Below, one piece after another: positions 10,478 to 19,607 of a stretch of DNA of 64,000 nt (positions within the stretch are counted from its first letter, which is position 1; every line of letters begins with the position of its first letter). The stretch is from a virus: the IMG/VR virus record IMGVR_UViG_3300021957_000009, positions 1 through 64,000 of that record; one strand, 5' to 3'. A model generated the notes under the pieces. That model saw only the letters and a list, made by a program, of their open reading frames with translations. It was not told the DNA's origin and ran no database searches. Both the position numbers and the translations under genes were made by a program.

Positions 10478-12895
10478 TTAATTGTTATGAATAAAAGAAT
10501 TCACGTTATATTTATTTATATCACTTATAGAAGTACTTTGCAATTCTACATCGCCTAATACTTCTAAAGTTTCGTTAAAATCGTACAACATACCAGACTC
10601 TAATATATTTGTTTTCTGATTGTAGTAGTTGTTTTCTATTTTAGTTCTATATCCAGCTGGAATAACATTTACATTATAACCACCCATTGCTTTATCACTT
10701 GCTGGAGTTGATTGCGTAATTGTCCAATTTTGACCAGACGTAAGAACACCTATCTTTAAAGGAGAACCATTATATAAAGTTCTTCCTCTTACTGAAGGAT
10801 TAGTCTGAACGGGATTTGTAACTTTATTAAACTCTGGATCTACGTCAGTATGATTAAGCTCTATTTGTTTCTTGAGCTGAACCTCTTTAACTCTATTCTC
10901 GTTTTTAGCTTTAGAACCAAGATATATAAATGGCTCAAAGATATAACCAAATCCAGGATTTGTAATAACAGTTGATGCAACTTCACTAGGAACTAATTGA
11001 GCAACAGCTGTTGCGTTACCAGCAATAGATATTGTTGGAACTTCTGTATAACCACTTCCAGGATTTATTATTGTAATAAAAGATACTAGGCCATTTTCTA
11101 TACGAGCTCTCGCAGTAGCTCCACTTCCGCCACCGCCAGTTATTGAAACATTAGGTTCACTACTATAACCAGAACCGCCTGATTGCATTTCTATTTTGTC
11201 CACCCCGGTAGGCTTCAATATATATTTAGCAGTTGCTGTAACGTTTGTAGATGCTAAGTTTCCATCTGCATCTAAAGATGTAGGATCTGTAAACGTTATT
11301 GTTGGTGGAGTTGAATATGTTCTAGTTGTATTAGGTGTGACCACTAAATTTGCAAGCTTAGATATATTTGGATTAGCTGCGGTGTTTGCAAACGCCGATG
11401 AGTAACCTCCGCCAGCATTAGTTATTGACGCTGATATTACTTTACCTTGACTGTCTAATGTGGTTGTAATAGAAGCTTGTGTAATTGATTGGCCTGTAAT
11501 ATTAACACCATTCACGACAACAGTAGGAGCTGTAGAATATCCAAAACCACCTTCAACTATTTCAACTGATGTAATCTTACCGTAAGTTCCACTAGAAGAA
11601 TTTTGATCAACCGTAAGTGCCAATCTTGCAGATGAATGAATATTAGCAGCCGTAAATGGCAAGAAGCTTGAAGCAAAAAGTTTTACTAGTAAAGGAATAT
11701 CCTCAATACCGATAACACCTGGTTGTAAATCTGGCATTGAAGATAATGTAAACCTATTAGTTCTTCCATATCCAGTAAAGCTTTCGCCGGTTGGTAAATT
11801 GTGATTAGGTCCGCCAATATGGTAGAGGTCACGAGCTATTTTCTGATCGTCACCAAGCTCATCACGTGTACCAAATAATTGTATTAGAATTTCGGCAAAG
11901 TATTTAAACCCGGCCGGATGTACTAGACGCTCATAGAAAAAATTCCATGAACTTAAATTTTGACCAGTACGAATAAGATACGAAAACTTTTGATATCTTA
12001 AACTATCTTGAATTTTAATTGTGTCAGATAAGAAACCTTTTTTATCTAAGTATATACCACCTTTAGGAAGACTAGCATTAACTTCCCAATTACCTGATGA
12101 CGGTATAAGTGTTTCATCCCATGGATACTCGACTTCAACTTCATCGTCAAATAGTAATCTAAAAAATACTTCGATTGAATCTGCAGATCCACGAATTTTA
12201 TAATAGTCTACAATAGCTTTATATAGGTTTCTTTTATTTACTTGAATTGATCGCGGAACAACAGCTGCAATTTCTTTTTGAATTAGTTCTAAGTATACTG
12301 CAGCTGTGCTATCAATATCCATTGACTCTTCAATTGTATTAAGAGCGTAGGATGCACCAGGGCCGGCCCAATATTTTACTGGGGTAATAAGAGTTGCTGT
12401 TTTAGTATTTTCGTTATTTTGAAAACCTGTTACTGTAAATGTCTTACCGATATCTGAAGTAGAATCGGCAAGAGATCCTGGAAGGTTATTACCATTAGTA
12501 ATAGAAACATTTAATTCACCTAGATTAAGAGCAGTAATATTACCGCTACTATCTCTTACAGTTAATGTAGAGTTTGCTCCGTCATCATCTGTAAAGAAAT
12601 GATCATTCTCATTTCGTGGATCGTTTACTCTGAAGACTGCTCTATTATCTAATATGACATCTTCGTATGTTTCTGTTTCTTGATATATAAACTCTTGTAA
12701 GTTCATATATTTGTAATAAGCATCTAATAATACTTGTACACCACCAGAATTTTCTAAAATCTCTGAAGGTATTAGCTCTTGAGTTCTTAAAGTTTCTTTC
12801 GTCTTTGTATTCGACGAAGCAATAGATTCTACATATCCAGGAGAGGATATGTTAGAACTAAAAAGAGTATTATTAGATTTATGAGTTCCAGCCAT
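10478..12895 (-). CDS. 7: gp7-like baseplate wedge protein with inserted beta repeats
   Basis: This 805-residue protein follows gp6, where T4-like phages encode the gp7 wedge initiator. The N-terminal half has features of that group (LLDAYYKYMNLQEF; YYKIRGSADSIEVFFRLLF). The second half holds at least four copies of a GGxGYSSxPxVxIxGGG motif followed by an alternating Ala/Arg strand, the same module seen in the gp8-like protein. Such modules may decorate the wedge or bind surface sugars; that is inference. The protein is shorter than T4 gp7 (1,032 residues). The gene is separated from gp6 by one base. Confidence 0.6.
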   Translation of the reverse strand: MAGTHKSNNTLFSSNISSPGYVESIASSNTKTKETLRTQELIPSEILENSGGVQVLLDAYYKYMNLQEFIYQETETYEDVILDNRAVFRVNDPRNENDHFFTDDDGANSTLTVRDSSGNITALNLGELNVSITNGNNLPGSLADSTSDIGKTFTVTGFQNNENTKTATLITPVKYWAGPGASYALNTIEESMDIDSTAAVYLELIQKEIAAVVPRSIQVNKRNLYKAIVDYYKIRGSADSIEVFFRLLFDDEVEVEYPWDETLIPSSGNWEVNASLPKGGIYLDKKGFLSDTIKIQDSLRYQKFSYLIRTGQNLSSWNFFYERLVHPAGFKYFAEILIQLFGTRDELGDDQKIARDLYHIGGPNHNLPTGESFTGYGRTNRFTLSSMPDLQPGVIGIEDIPLLVKLFASSFLPFTAANIHSSARLALTVDQNSSSGTYGKITSVEIVEGGFGYSTAPTVVVNGVNITGQSITQASITTTLDSQGKVISASITNAGGGYSSAFANTAANPNISKLANLVVTPNTTRTYSTPPTITFTDPTSLDADGNLASTNVTATAKYILKPTGVDKIEMQSGGSGYSSEPNVSITGGGGSGATARARIENGLVSFITIINPGSGYTEVPTISIAGNATAVAQLVPSEVASTVITNPGFGYIFEPFIYLGSKAKNENRVKEVQLKKQIELNHTDVDPEFNKVTNPVQTNPSVRGRTLYNGSPLKIGVLTSGQNWTITQSTPASDKAMGGYNVNVIPAGYRTKIENNYYNQKTNILESGMLYDFNETLEVLGDVELQSTSISDINKYNVNSFIHNN
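10513..10520 (-). promoter_or_regulatory. Possible late promoter for the gp8-like gene
   Basis: The minus strand reads TATAAATA within the last codons of the gp7-like gene, about 48 bases before the gp8-like ATG. Spacing fits a T4-type late promoter; location inside a coding region lowers certainty. Confidence 0.5.
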
Positions 12896-12896
12896 C

Positions 12897-14762
12897 TTAT
12901 CTTAGCCTTGAGGTCGTTGTATAATTAATTGTTCCTGATGAACCTGATACTGATATTGTATCTATGCTCGGAGTAATAATAACTCTTAATGGATCAATTG
13001 CAATTAACTGATCTCTTTTAGGAGCTAGGTCCAAAGAATTAGGTACAACTGTGATTCTAATAGTTGTATCCGAATCACTATCAGGAGTAAATTTATTTAA
13101 TGTGATTGTACCTTTTAACGGATCAACAATTCCGCAATCATTAAGCACTGTAATATTTTGAGAATTTACTGTCTTATATGCAATCACTTGTCTATTAGTA
13201 GAACCGTCAATTGGTATATCACCAAAATATAATTCTTCATTATTGTACTTAAACTTAGTTGAACTGATAACGTGCTTCTCAGCAGAACCAGTATCGTAAA
13301 ATGGAGAAGTAAAATTTAAAGAAAAGTTATTATCTAATTGACTGCCGTTTAAGTTTGGTGTAATAGTCATAAACATATATGGTCTTACACTACTGTTTTG
13401 AATAGAGGGATCTGCATTATCAATTGCTTTTAATAATTGCGAATGTCTAAACACACCGTCAAATTTATTTAGTTCGTTAAAGTTATAATCTGAAATTGTA
13501 TCTCTTACAACAGCTTGCAACTCTACTGAACTTCTGTCTGTTAGGTTGGGATTATATTTAAAGAAGCAATCGATTTCCAAATACGTATAATTAGGATCTA
13601 CAATCACTGGAGTAATCGATACAACACTCTTACCTTTTAGAATAGTATTCATGATTTCATTCTTTTCAGCCGCAGTTAATATTTCATTTACGATTGGCTT
13701 AATAGAAATATATACAGCACCATAATCTGGTGGATCGTTATCTTCACCACCCCAGGTAGAAATGGAATTAATGTTTGTAAATTCTTTCTTAATGATTGCT
13801 CTATAATCATCTGATGTTACTGCTCTATTCTGAGAAGTAAAAGTAAGTGGAGCATTAAAACGAATCGATTCGTTTGTTTCTTTTTCAACACCGCCTGCAG
13901 CTTTTGATAAAGTTGAAATACTAATATTACTATAACCGCCAATATTATCTACCTTCGTAAATACATTAGCACCATTCGAATCGCCTGCATTTGTAAAGAT
14001 ATAATCTAGAGTTACGATATTATTATTAATTGGTTTCTTACCAGTTACTCCATCACCAAAGTATATCTCATAAAACTCATTTGAATTTTCTTGTATATAA
14101 TATACACGACTAGAAGAATCAACATTCAATAGAGATTCAAACTGTGTATAGTTATCGTATGAAGTACTTAATTCATTTGCCTGAATAAGAACTCTAAGTG
14201 TAGATGTATCAGCATCGTCGTCGGACAGCTGGAACTTTTGATTTTCAATATCGTTATCTACTCTATATAAGAGTTTCTTTCTTGTACCTTCAACAATAGT
14301 AACATTATCAAACACAAATGTTGAACTAGGTGATAGTAAAGCAGTTTGTTCGTTTAGTACCACATATCTGTAATTTCTTCCATCAACATTAGTGGTCAGT
14401 TTAGCACCTCGAGGAAGAGTTAATGTAGATGGTATATTAGACGAGTTTTCTCCTGAGACATCAACTGTAATATTGACAATGGCTCTCGGCGCTAAAACTG
14501 AACGGGGTATGTAACCTAATAACTTTGCACGTGATACAATGTTACCACGTATTTGTGCCGAATCAAGGAATGCTTCATTCAGAGCAAAGTGAGCAGCCAT
14601 CGCATTATAATGCGTATTGTATGCTAACACATCAAGCAGCGAAGATAAACCTGAACCTTCGAAGTCATGACTACTAAACTCTGTCTGAGTCTTTAGATAG
14701 TTTTTTAAATTACTTTTGATTTGATCAAAATCAAGTTCGGTTACATTTAAATTCGTTGCCAT
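12897..14762 (-). CDS. 6: Baseplate wedge protein gp6 (baseplate J-like)
   Basis: This 621-residue protein has the N-terminus typical of gp6 in marine T4-like phages: a short helix, then GSGLSSLLDVLAYNTHYNA and LNEAFLDSAQIRGN, a region shared with baseplate J proteins. gp6 forms the intertwined wedge ring that anchors gp25 and gp53 around the hub. T4 gp6 is 660 residues, so this is near full length. It starts six bases downstream of the gp25 stop. Confidence 0.85.
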   Translation of the reverse strand: MATNLNVTELDFDQIKSNLKNYLKTQTEFSSHDFEGSGLSSLLDVLAYNTHYNAMAAHFALNEAFLDSAQIRGNIVSRAKLLGYIPRSVLAPRAIVNITVDVSGENSSNIPSTLTLPRGAKLTTNVDGRNYRYVVLNEQTALLSPSSTFVFDNVTIVEGTRKKLLYRVDNDIENQKFQLSDDDADTSTLRVLIQANELSTSYDNYTQFESLLNVDSSSRVYYIQENSNEFYEIYFGDGVTGKKPINNNIVTLDYIFTNAGDSNGANVFTKVDNIGGYSNISISTLSKAAGGVEKETNESIRFNAPLTFTSQNRAVTSDDYRAIIKKEFTNINSISTWGGEDNDPPDYGAVYISIKPIVNEILTAAEKNEIMNTILKGKSVVSITPVIVDPNYTYLEIDCFFKYNPNLTDRSSVELQAVVRDTISDYNFNELNKFDGVFRHSQLLKAIDNADPSIQNSSVRPYMFMTITPNLNGSQLDNNFSLNFTSPFYDTGSAEKHVISSTKFKYNNEELYFGDIPIDGSTNRQVIAYKTVNSQNITVLNDCGIVDPLKGTITLNKFTPDSDSDTTIRITVVPNSLDLAPKRDQLIAIDPLRVIITPSIDTISVSGSSGTINYTTTSRLR

Positions 14763-14768
14763 ATTATT

Positions 14769-15218
14769 TTACCTTAAACGCCTTAATACGATTTCTACAT
14801 CTTCTTGAGTATCGTATTCTTTTATTCTAAATTTTACAAGTATTCTATAAGAGTTTGCATCTGGTTCATCTACAATATTTACGAACACCACCTCAACTCT
14901 TTGTTCTCCTGCCTTTATACACCTTACAATATTCTTACGTAATGTTTGTTTTGTGATCTCATCTGCTGGTTCAAAGAGTAATGCTCTTAGATTTGCACCA
15001 ACTCCCAGGTTAAATGGCTTCTCATAAAAGTTAGTAAGAAGCAAATTACGTACTGCATATTTAATTGCTACATCATCCTTCAAAGGAATAATATCCTGTC
15101 GAATTGGATGAAGCGCAAGATTTAAATCTAGGTCAGTCCACTGTCGGCTACGAGCAGACCGTGACGCCTTTCTGACATCCCCTATAACTGATTTATCTGA
15201 TAATATTTGTGTAGACAT
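14769..15218 (-). CDS. 25: Baseplate wedge protein gp25
   Basis: This 149-residue protein has the gp25/TssE layout: an N-terminal stretch ending in WTDLDLNLALHP, then AVRNLLLTNFYEKPFNLGVG and a loop LLFEPAD at about residues 76-82 that replaces the family EPR motif region. The protein nucleates sheath attachment to the wedge. Length agrees with T4 gp25 (132). A TATAAATA late promoter sits only five bases before the ATG, so transcripts from it would have almost no leader. Confidence 0.85.
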   Translation of the reverse strand: MSTQILSDKSVIGDVRKASRSARSRQWTDLDLNLALHPIRQDIIPLKDDVAIKYAVRNLLLTNFYEKPFNLGVGANLRALLFEPADEITKQTLRKNIVRCIKAGEQRVEVVFVNIVDEPDANSYRILVKFRIKEYDTQEDVEIVLRRLR

Positions 15219-15223
15219 ACTAG

Positions 15224-15231
15224 TATTTATA
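15224..15231 (-). promoter_or_regulatory. T4-type late promoter five bases before the gp25 ATG
   Basis: The minus strand reads TATAAATA, then CTAGT, then the gp25 ATG. It coincides with the junction between a GC-richer segment (15.24-20 kb) and the AT-rich wedge genes. Transcription would begin at or just before the start codon. Confidence 0.6.
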
Positions 15232-15235
15232 CCTC

Positions 15236-15973
15236 TTATCCGATTGTTTTGTTGCCATCTTCATCATATGTGACAGCTGTAGATCCGCCATATGGTACAG
15301 AAGTCATGGTTGTTGCCGGACTTGGAGACGATGCACCACCAGTTCCAGGAACTTCTTCGTGTTTATGTGTTGCCAGTGTCGGTGCATTACCTGCATCAGT
15401 TGATACATCACCAACAGAGTGTGTCGTACTCGAAACATTCAATGTACCGGTGATCGAAGTGTTACCGACGATATTCACAGTCTGGTTAGAGGACGACATA
15501 TTAATAGTACCATCGGCTTCCATTCTCAGGAAGCTCCCGGACGTATGCTTGATATGGACACGTTCGGCACCCGGTGTATTGTCGACCTCTATGAGATGGC
15601 CGGCTTCGGTTTTGTGTACCTTATTGGTAGGAGGGTTGAGTTGCGCTTCTACCGGTATGTCAATCGTCCCATCAGTCGTGGATGCGATCGACCCCAGTAT
15701 AATGGCATCCTGCGCACTTGGACCGTCACGGAAGAATCCCACGACCCAGGAGCCAACCATCAGCTCATGGTTCGAGCCGAACCCTTTAAAGGAAGAGGAG
15801 GTATTTGGCATCATGACCGTCGACCAGTTCAGATGCTTCTTATCAATCGTCTCATCATAGAAACCATATGGCATCACCTTCACTCTATTGGATAAGAGAG
15901 GATCGTCGATATCAACAACGGATCCAATGAACCAGGTAAACTGACTACCTATGAATTGATCTAAGTTTTTCAT
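15236..15973 (-). CDS. 5: gp5-like baseplate hub/spike protein without lysozyme domain
   Basis: The protein (245 residues from the ATG at 15973, preceded by GGAGG) starts with an OB-fold-like segment (WFIGSVVDIDDP, VMPYGFYD, LMVGSWVVGFFRDG) typical of gp5/VgrG spikes. A short repetitive beta part follows (TSGSFLRMEADGTINMSS, TGTLNVSSTTHSVGD), then a His-containing tail (LATHKHEEVPGTGG). The central lysozyme domain of T4 gp5 is absent, so local cell-wall digestion must come from elsewhere. It lies between gp27-like and gp25 genes. Base composition is clearly GC-richer than in gp25. Confidence 0.75.
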   Translation of the reverse strand: MKNLDQFIGSQFTWFIGSVVDIDDPLLSNRVKVMPYGFYDETIDKKHLNWSTVMMPNTSSSFKGFGSNHELMVGSWVVGFFRDGPSAQDAIILGSIASTTDGTIDIPVEAQLNPPTNKVHKTEAGHLIEVDNTPGAERVHIKHTSGSFLRMEADGTINMSSSNQTVNIVGNTSITGTLNVSSTTHSVGDVSTDAGNAPTLATHKHEEVPGTGGASSPSPATTMTSVPYGGSTAVTYDEDGNKTIG

Positions 15974-16043
15974 CGCGGCCTCCACACCAGATTTTTACCC
16001 GGGAAAATTTTTTGAGAGCATATGTTTGAAAACAAATCCACGA

Positions 16044-17348
16044 TCACGCCCCCTCTATGTTATCTAATGACTCTATATAGGAGTCTTTCTTCAGTAATAC
16101 CTGCATGATATACTCATCTTCAAATCTATGATCAATAGAGGTAACAACATATTTACCTGATAGGTACTTGTCTTTACCACGCTTTTCTTTTGTACTCTCT
16201 ACAGACTTTATTACATTACAAGTAATTACCATACCCACACACAGTTTAAAGTCTCCGTATATATCAATGGTCAATACCGTACCATCCATATTCTCTATGT
16301 ATGCATTTGCCGAAAGGATATCACTATCACTTGGTGCATGGTAGTTAGACCCACCGCTGGCAGCTGAAGTGTTCAAACTCACATAAAAGTTAGTCGATTC
16401 GCGGTGGCTCTCAATGGCCCTATCATCGAACACTAGGTTACTGGGTAGCACGCCATTCTTATTCAACATAAGGTCCTTACCATACTCATACGTAGTCTTC
16501 TTATATGTCTTCTGCGCAATGTCAAGAGTGTGTAGTGTAGAAGAATAAGCTCCCGCTGCTGCATCTATATACTTCGACATGTTTAAATCGGTAGATATCT
16601 TTAATATCTTATTCTTTAATTGTTTATTATATTCATCTCCACCTGGTGTAGAACTAACAGAAGGCGAATGCACGAATTCATTATAGTTATCCTTATTGAT
16701 TATATTCTCATAGGAATCAAAGTGAATACCCTGGCCGAGTGTCTCATAGAAGAAGAAAGGACTTCCGTTGTCATAAGATCTCCTTGTTAACCAGTTAATA
16801 AGATACATTGGTCTCATCCGTGGGTATACGCCAGTGATTGTTTGTTTAGTTTCTGTATTGATTGATAGTTCTTTTGGGTCAATCTTTAGTTCGTCTGTAC
16901 ATATATTCTTGATCAACTGTCCAGGTACATTGTTAAAAGGTTTAGATATGGTCTTCAGTTGTGACATATACGCATGCTCAGAGATACATTTGAACACATA
17001 TGTCTGTGTGCCTGGCTTTAGTTTAGCAAACGAAGATACCTCTGCGATCCTAAACGTATGACTGTACTTGTCTGTTTCCCCTCCAGCTAGTCTTCTTGTG
17101 ATCAGTAGGTCCAGTACCTCTCCACTCACGACTTTTAGTTTTTCGAGCACATTTGCAGCATCCAGTATATTGATACTACATTGCAATGATCCTGCATAGA
17201 GACTCTCTCTTATACTGATTTGCCCTACCAGGTCTGTTATATTGCGCGCTTCACCCTTACTGGGTGTGAGTATTACCTCTGCCAGGTTATATGATGATGG
17301 TACTAATGCATCAGAGCCATTGGCCAGCTTACTATTGACTCTACTCAT
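16044..17348 (-). CDS. 27: gp27-like baseplate hub protein
   Basis: This 434-residue protein begins with sequence typical of a hub tube-domain protein (YNLAEVILTPSKGEARNITDLVGQ, then IRESLYAGSLQCSINILDA) and has the mixed alpha/beta character expected for gp27, which joins spike gp5 to the tail tube. T4 gp27 is 391 residues. Its place directly upstream of gp5 and overlapping gp53 (8 bases) supports the call. No enzymatic motif is seen. Confidence 0.65.
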   Translation of the reverse strand: MSRVNSKLANGSDALVPSSYNLAEVILTPSKGEARNITDLVGQISIRESLYAGSLQCSINILDAANVLEKLKVVSGEVLDLLITRRLAGGETDKYSHTFRIAEVSSFAKLKPGTQTYVFKCISEHAYMSQLKTISKPFNNVPGQLIKNICTDELKIDPKELSINTETKQTITGVYPRMRPMYLINWLTRRSYDNGSPFFFYETLGQGIHFDSYENIINKDNYNEFVHSPSVSSTPGGDEYNKQLKNKILKISTDLNMSKYIDAAAGAYSSTLHTLDIAQKTYKKTTYEYGKDLMLNKNGVLPSNLVFDDRAIESHRESTNFYVSLNTSAASGGSNYHAPSDSDILSANAYIENMDGTVLTIDIYGDFKLCVGMVITCNVIKSVESTKEKRGKDKYLSGKYVVTSIDHRFEDEYIMQVLLKKDSYIESLDNIEGA

Positions 17349-18204
17349 CGTTGATTATTGCCTCATACTTGTCTGCGAACTGTGTTATATACTTAGGATC
17401 TATTACTCTTATCTGTGATCTTGCCTCATTTACTTCGAATAAGAATGATCTGTTTGTTTGAAACTCTAGCTCGGATGGTGGTGTGCCTCCAGGTATGAAT
17501 ACATTGTTACTCTCTACCCTTCTGTCACTATACTTGAAGCCATTTGCCCAATTATATAGTGCTTCTTCCTCTACATTGTCTGGAATCATACGGAAATATG
17601 AATGTGGGGCGTCCAGATACTGATATACATCATACGTATCTACACTATCTTCTGATTTGTTGCCTGTTAATTTTTCTACGGTACCATTAGAGGATGACCC
17701 AACGAAGGTTCCTACTACATCTTGCAAGACTAATTGATTCATATCCGCATTCTTCTTGACCAACGTGCCGGTTGCCCCGCTCGTACTACCTGTCAGTGTC
17801 TCTCCTAACTGGAATCTACCCGATAGGCTATTAGGATAGTCGAATGTCACACCTGCATCAGGTGAATCTTTTACACTTGGGTTGGTTGTGATGACCACTC
17901 CGGCGAACTCCTCATCCATATGGGCATGTAGCTTCTCTTGGCTCATAGGCCAGGCAGCAAGACCATCATGTAGGAAGTCATTAATGATGAAGAAGGTCCA
18001 GTAATACTGTGTTGTGCCATATAGGCGTTGCGATACGATGTCTGGTCTCTCGCCATTCTTGACACCATAGAAGGAATATGCATTCAGATCATCAAGAAAT
18101 GCATCTAATGGACGTGCTGCCCTATAGATATTGACCACCTTTTGCAAGATACCATTACGATCGAAGTCGTAATCAAGCTTTGGAAACTGTCTGAAGTAAC
18201 TCAT
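17341..18204 (-). CDS. 53: gp53-like baseplate wedge protein
   Basis: The first 100 residues match the gp53 pattern: FPKLDYDF, then a helical part (AFLDDLNAYSFYGVKNG), then ERPDIVSQRLYGTTQYYWTF and IINDFLHDGLAAWPMSQEKL. The same order (low-complexity start, ERPE-type motif, YG-T-xYYW, WP-S) is seen in T4 gp53, which completes the wedge. The middle of this 287-residue protein (about 115-165) carries an inserted GQFQLGETLTGSTSGATG-type beta segment absent from the shorter T4 protein (196 residues). Confidence 0.75.
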   Translation of the reverse strand: MSYFRQFPKLDYDFDRNGILQKVVNIYRAARPLDAFLDDLNAYSFYGVKNGERPDIVSQRLYGTTQYYWTFFIINDFLHDGLAAWPMSQEKLHAHMDEEFAGVVITTNPSVKDSPDAGVTFDYPNSLSGRFQLGETLTGSTSGATGTLVKKNADMNQLVLQDVVGTFVGSSSNGTVEKLTGNKSEDSVDTYDVYQYLDAPHSYFRMIPDNVEEEALYNWANGFKYSDRRVESNNVFIPGGTPPSELEFQTNRSFLFEVNEARSQIRVIDPKYITQFADKYEAIINDE

Positions 18205-18205
18205 A

Positions 18206-19096
18206 TTATTGTCCTCCTGCTAGCTCGACACTTTTATCGACTGCAGTATTAGATAGATCGGCAGTATATGCGGCTGCTTCTCCAGGGGTATCTGCAGTTG
18301 CACCAACCACGTGGCCTGCATCGTCGTAACCATCCTTATATACAAGATCTTCGCCATATAGGTCATCTCTTGTGATTGCCCTTACCTCTTGGAAGGTCAT
18401 TGATATGTCTATTTCTGTTGGTGCTGCACCTAATACACCATCATTTTCATGGAATGCATTGCCTGTTGCGTTATAGTTTGCGGCCATTGTAGTGAGATAT
18501 GTGTCTATAATACGTGGCATATACTTATTTGGCCTGCCTCCTGACATGAATTCAATACGAAATGTAGGTGGATACTCTAATGAACCGGTTCCTCTCTCCT
18601 TTGGATACATGTATTTGCGAAATGCATTCTCTATCTTATGGGCAATCACTGACTCTTCTTTTGATGTTGGTACTAGCTTAAATGCAAATTCGAATGATCT
18701 TACATTGACTCCTTCGAAGGTTGTGGCAGTATATGGATTGACTACAAGGCCTGATTTGAGCTCGAATGCAGTTGCAAGACCGCCGGATACACCGCCCCCT
18801 GCCTTGAATTTGCTTGTGAGCTTTGCGACCAGGTCAGATCCAGTCTTTGATTTTGTACCGCCCGTGCCTGCTCTACCGCCGATTCTCTTATCCTGTGCAA
18901 TAGAACCAATTGCACCAAGCTCTGAACTACCATAATTCATGTTATCGCTTGTGGCCATACCGATTGGTATGAACAGATGAATGTCAGTAAACTCGCCGAC
19001 AGTGCCTCTGGCCATGGAAAATGACACATGTGGAAAGCCTTCTTGTGATACTTTTGACCTCAGAGTCTCTGGGAATGTTAATATTGTGTGTGACAT
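18206..19096 (-). CDS. 48: gp48-like baseplate tail-tube cap
   Basis: This 296-residue protein has a tail-tube-like core with the string NPYTATTFEGVNVRSFEFAF, then KLVPTSKEES and FRKYMYPKE, familiar from gp48 proteins of marine T4-like phages. A Gly-rich linker lies around residues 70-105. gp48 caps the hub and seeds tube polymerisation together with gp54. It is the first gene of the minus-strand baseplate operon and is read from its own TATAAATA. Confidence 0.6.
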   Translation of the reverse strand: MSHTILTFPETLRSKVSQEGFPHVSFSMARGTVGEFTDIHLFIPIGMATSDNMNYGSSELGAIGSIAQDKRIGGRAGTGGTKSKTGSDLVAKLTSKFKAGGGVSGGLATAFELKSGLVVNPYTATTFEGVNVRSFEFAFKLVPTSKEESVIAHKIENAFRKYMYPKERGTGSLEYPPTFRIEFMSGGRPNKYMPRIIDTYLTTMAANYNATGNAFHENDGVLGAAPTEIDISMTFQEVRAITRDDLYGEDLVYKDGYDDAGHVVGATADTPGEAAAYTADLSNTAVDKSVELAGGQ

Positions 19097-19110
19097 ATGC
19101 CTTTTACCTT

Positions 19111-19118
19111 TATAAATA
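19111..19118 (+). promoter_or_regulatory. Late promoter for the plus-strand gp4-gp29 operon
   Basis: TATAAATA on the plus strand ends 32 bases before the gp4 ATG at 19151. It faces a second TATAAATA on the opposite strand at 19144-19151. Confidence 0.65.
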
Positions 19119-19143
19119 GTAATACATTTAATAACTATAGATC

Positions 19144-19151
19144 TATTTATA
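19144..19151 (-). promoter_or_regulatory. Late promoter for the minus-strand baseplate operon
   Basis: The minus strand reads TATAAATA, 48 bases before the ATG of the gp48-like gene. It lies to the right of the plus-strand promoter, so the two transcripts would overlap at their 5' ends in antisense. Confidence 0.6.
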
Positions 19152-19594
19152 TGGCTTACAAGGGCAAATACACAGTAAAGAACAAAAAGAAATACGTTGG
19201 TGATCCTACCAAGGTAACATATCGGTCATTATGGGAGCGCAATGCATTCCGTTGGGCAGAGTCTAATCCGCAGGTACGTGCATGGAACAGTGAAGAGGTT
19301 GTTGTACCATATAAGTGCAAGACCGATAATAAGCTGCATCGTTATTTCGTTGATATGCTTATTGAAATGACCAATGGTGAGATTATCCTTGTTGAAATCA
19401 AGCCTAAGAAGCAGACAGTACCTCCCAAGGCTGCACGTAAGACCAAGAAGCATTTGAATGAGGTAACCACATACATCAAGAATACATCTAAATGGAATGC
19501 TGCACAGCAGTATGCCAAGCATAAGGGTTGGAAGTTTCAAATATGGACTGAAGATACTTTACGCAATTTAGGTATCAAAGTGTTGAAAGGATAG
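19151..19594 (+). CDS. 4: Head completion protein gp4 (PD-(D/E)XK nuclease-like)
   Basis: The protein (147 residues from the ATG at 19151) matches T4 gp4 along its length: MAYKGKYTVKNKKKYVGD, YRSLWERNAFRWAE, EEVVVPYKCKTDNKLHRYF and the catalytic-type strand VDMLIEMTNGEIILVEIKPK (Asp and ExK of a PD-(D/E)XK fold). gp4 closes filled heads before tail joining. An upstream in-frame start at 19097 would add 18 residues but includes the promoter region, so 19151 is preferred. It opens the plus-strand operon. Confidence 0.85.
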   Translation: MAYKGKYTVKNKKKYVGDPTKVTYRSLWERNAFRWAESNPQVRAWNSEEVVVPYKCKTDNKLHRYFVDMLIEMTNGEIILVEIKPKKQTVPPKAARKTKKHLNEVTTYIKNTSKWNAAQQYAKHKGWKFQIWTEDTLRNLGIKVLKG

Positions 19595-19602
19595 TATAAA
19601 TA
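19595..19602 (+). promoter_or_regulatory. Possible late promoter five bases before an ATG
   Basis: TATAAATA begins immediately after the gp4 stop and ends five bases before the next ATG at 19608, the same spacing as at gp25. If used, the mRNA would be nearly leaderless. Confidence 0.5.
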
Positions 19603-19607
19603 GTATC

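Noticed and set aside
15207-15895. Two plus-strand frames of 217 and 158 residues over gp5 and the gp25 start
   Set aside because: Antisense to clear gp5 motifs; long only because the GC content is higher there.
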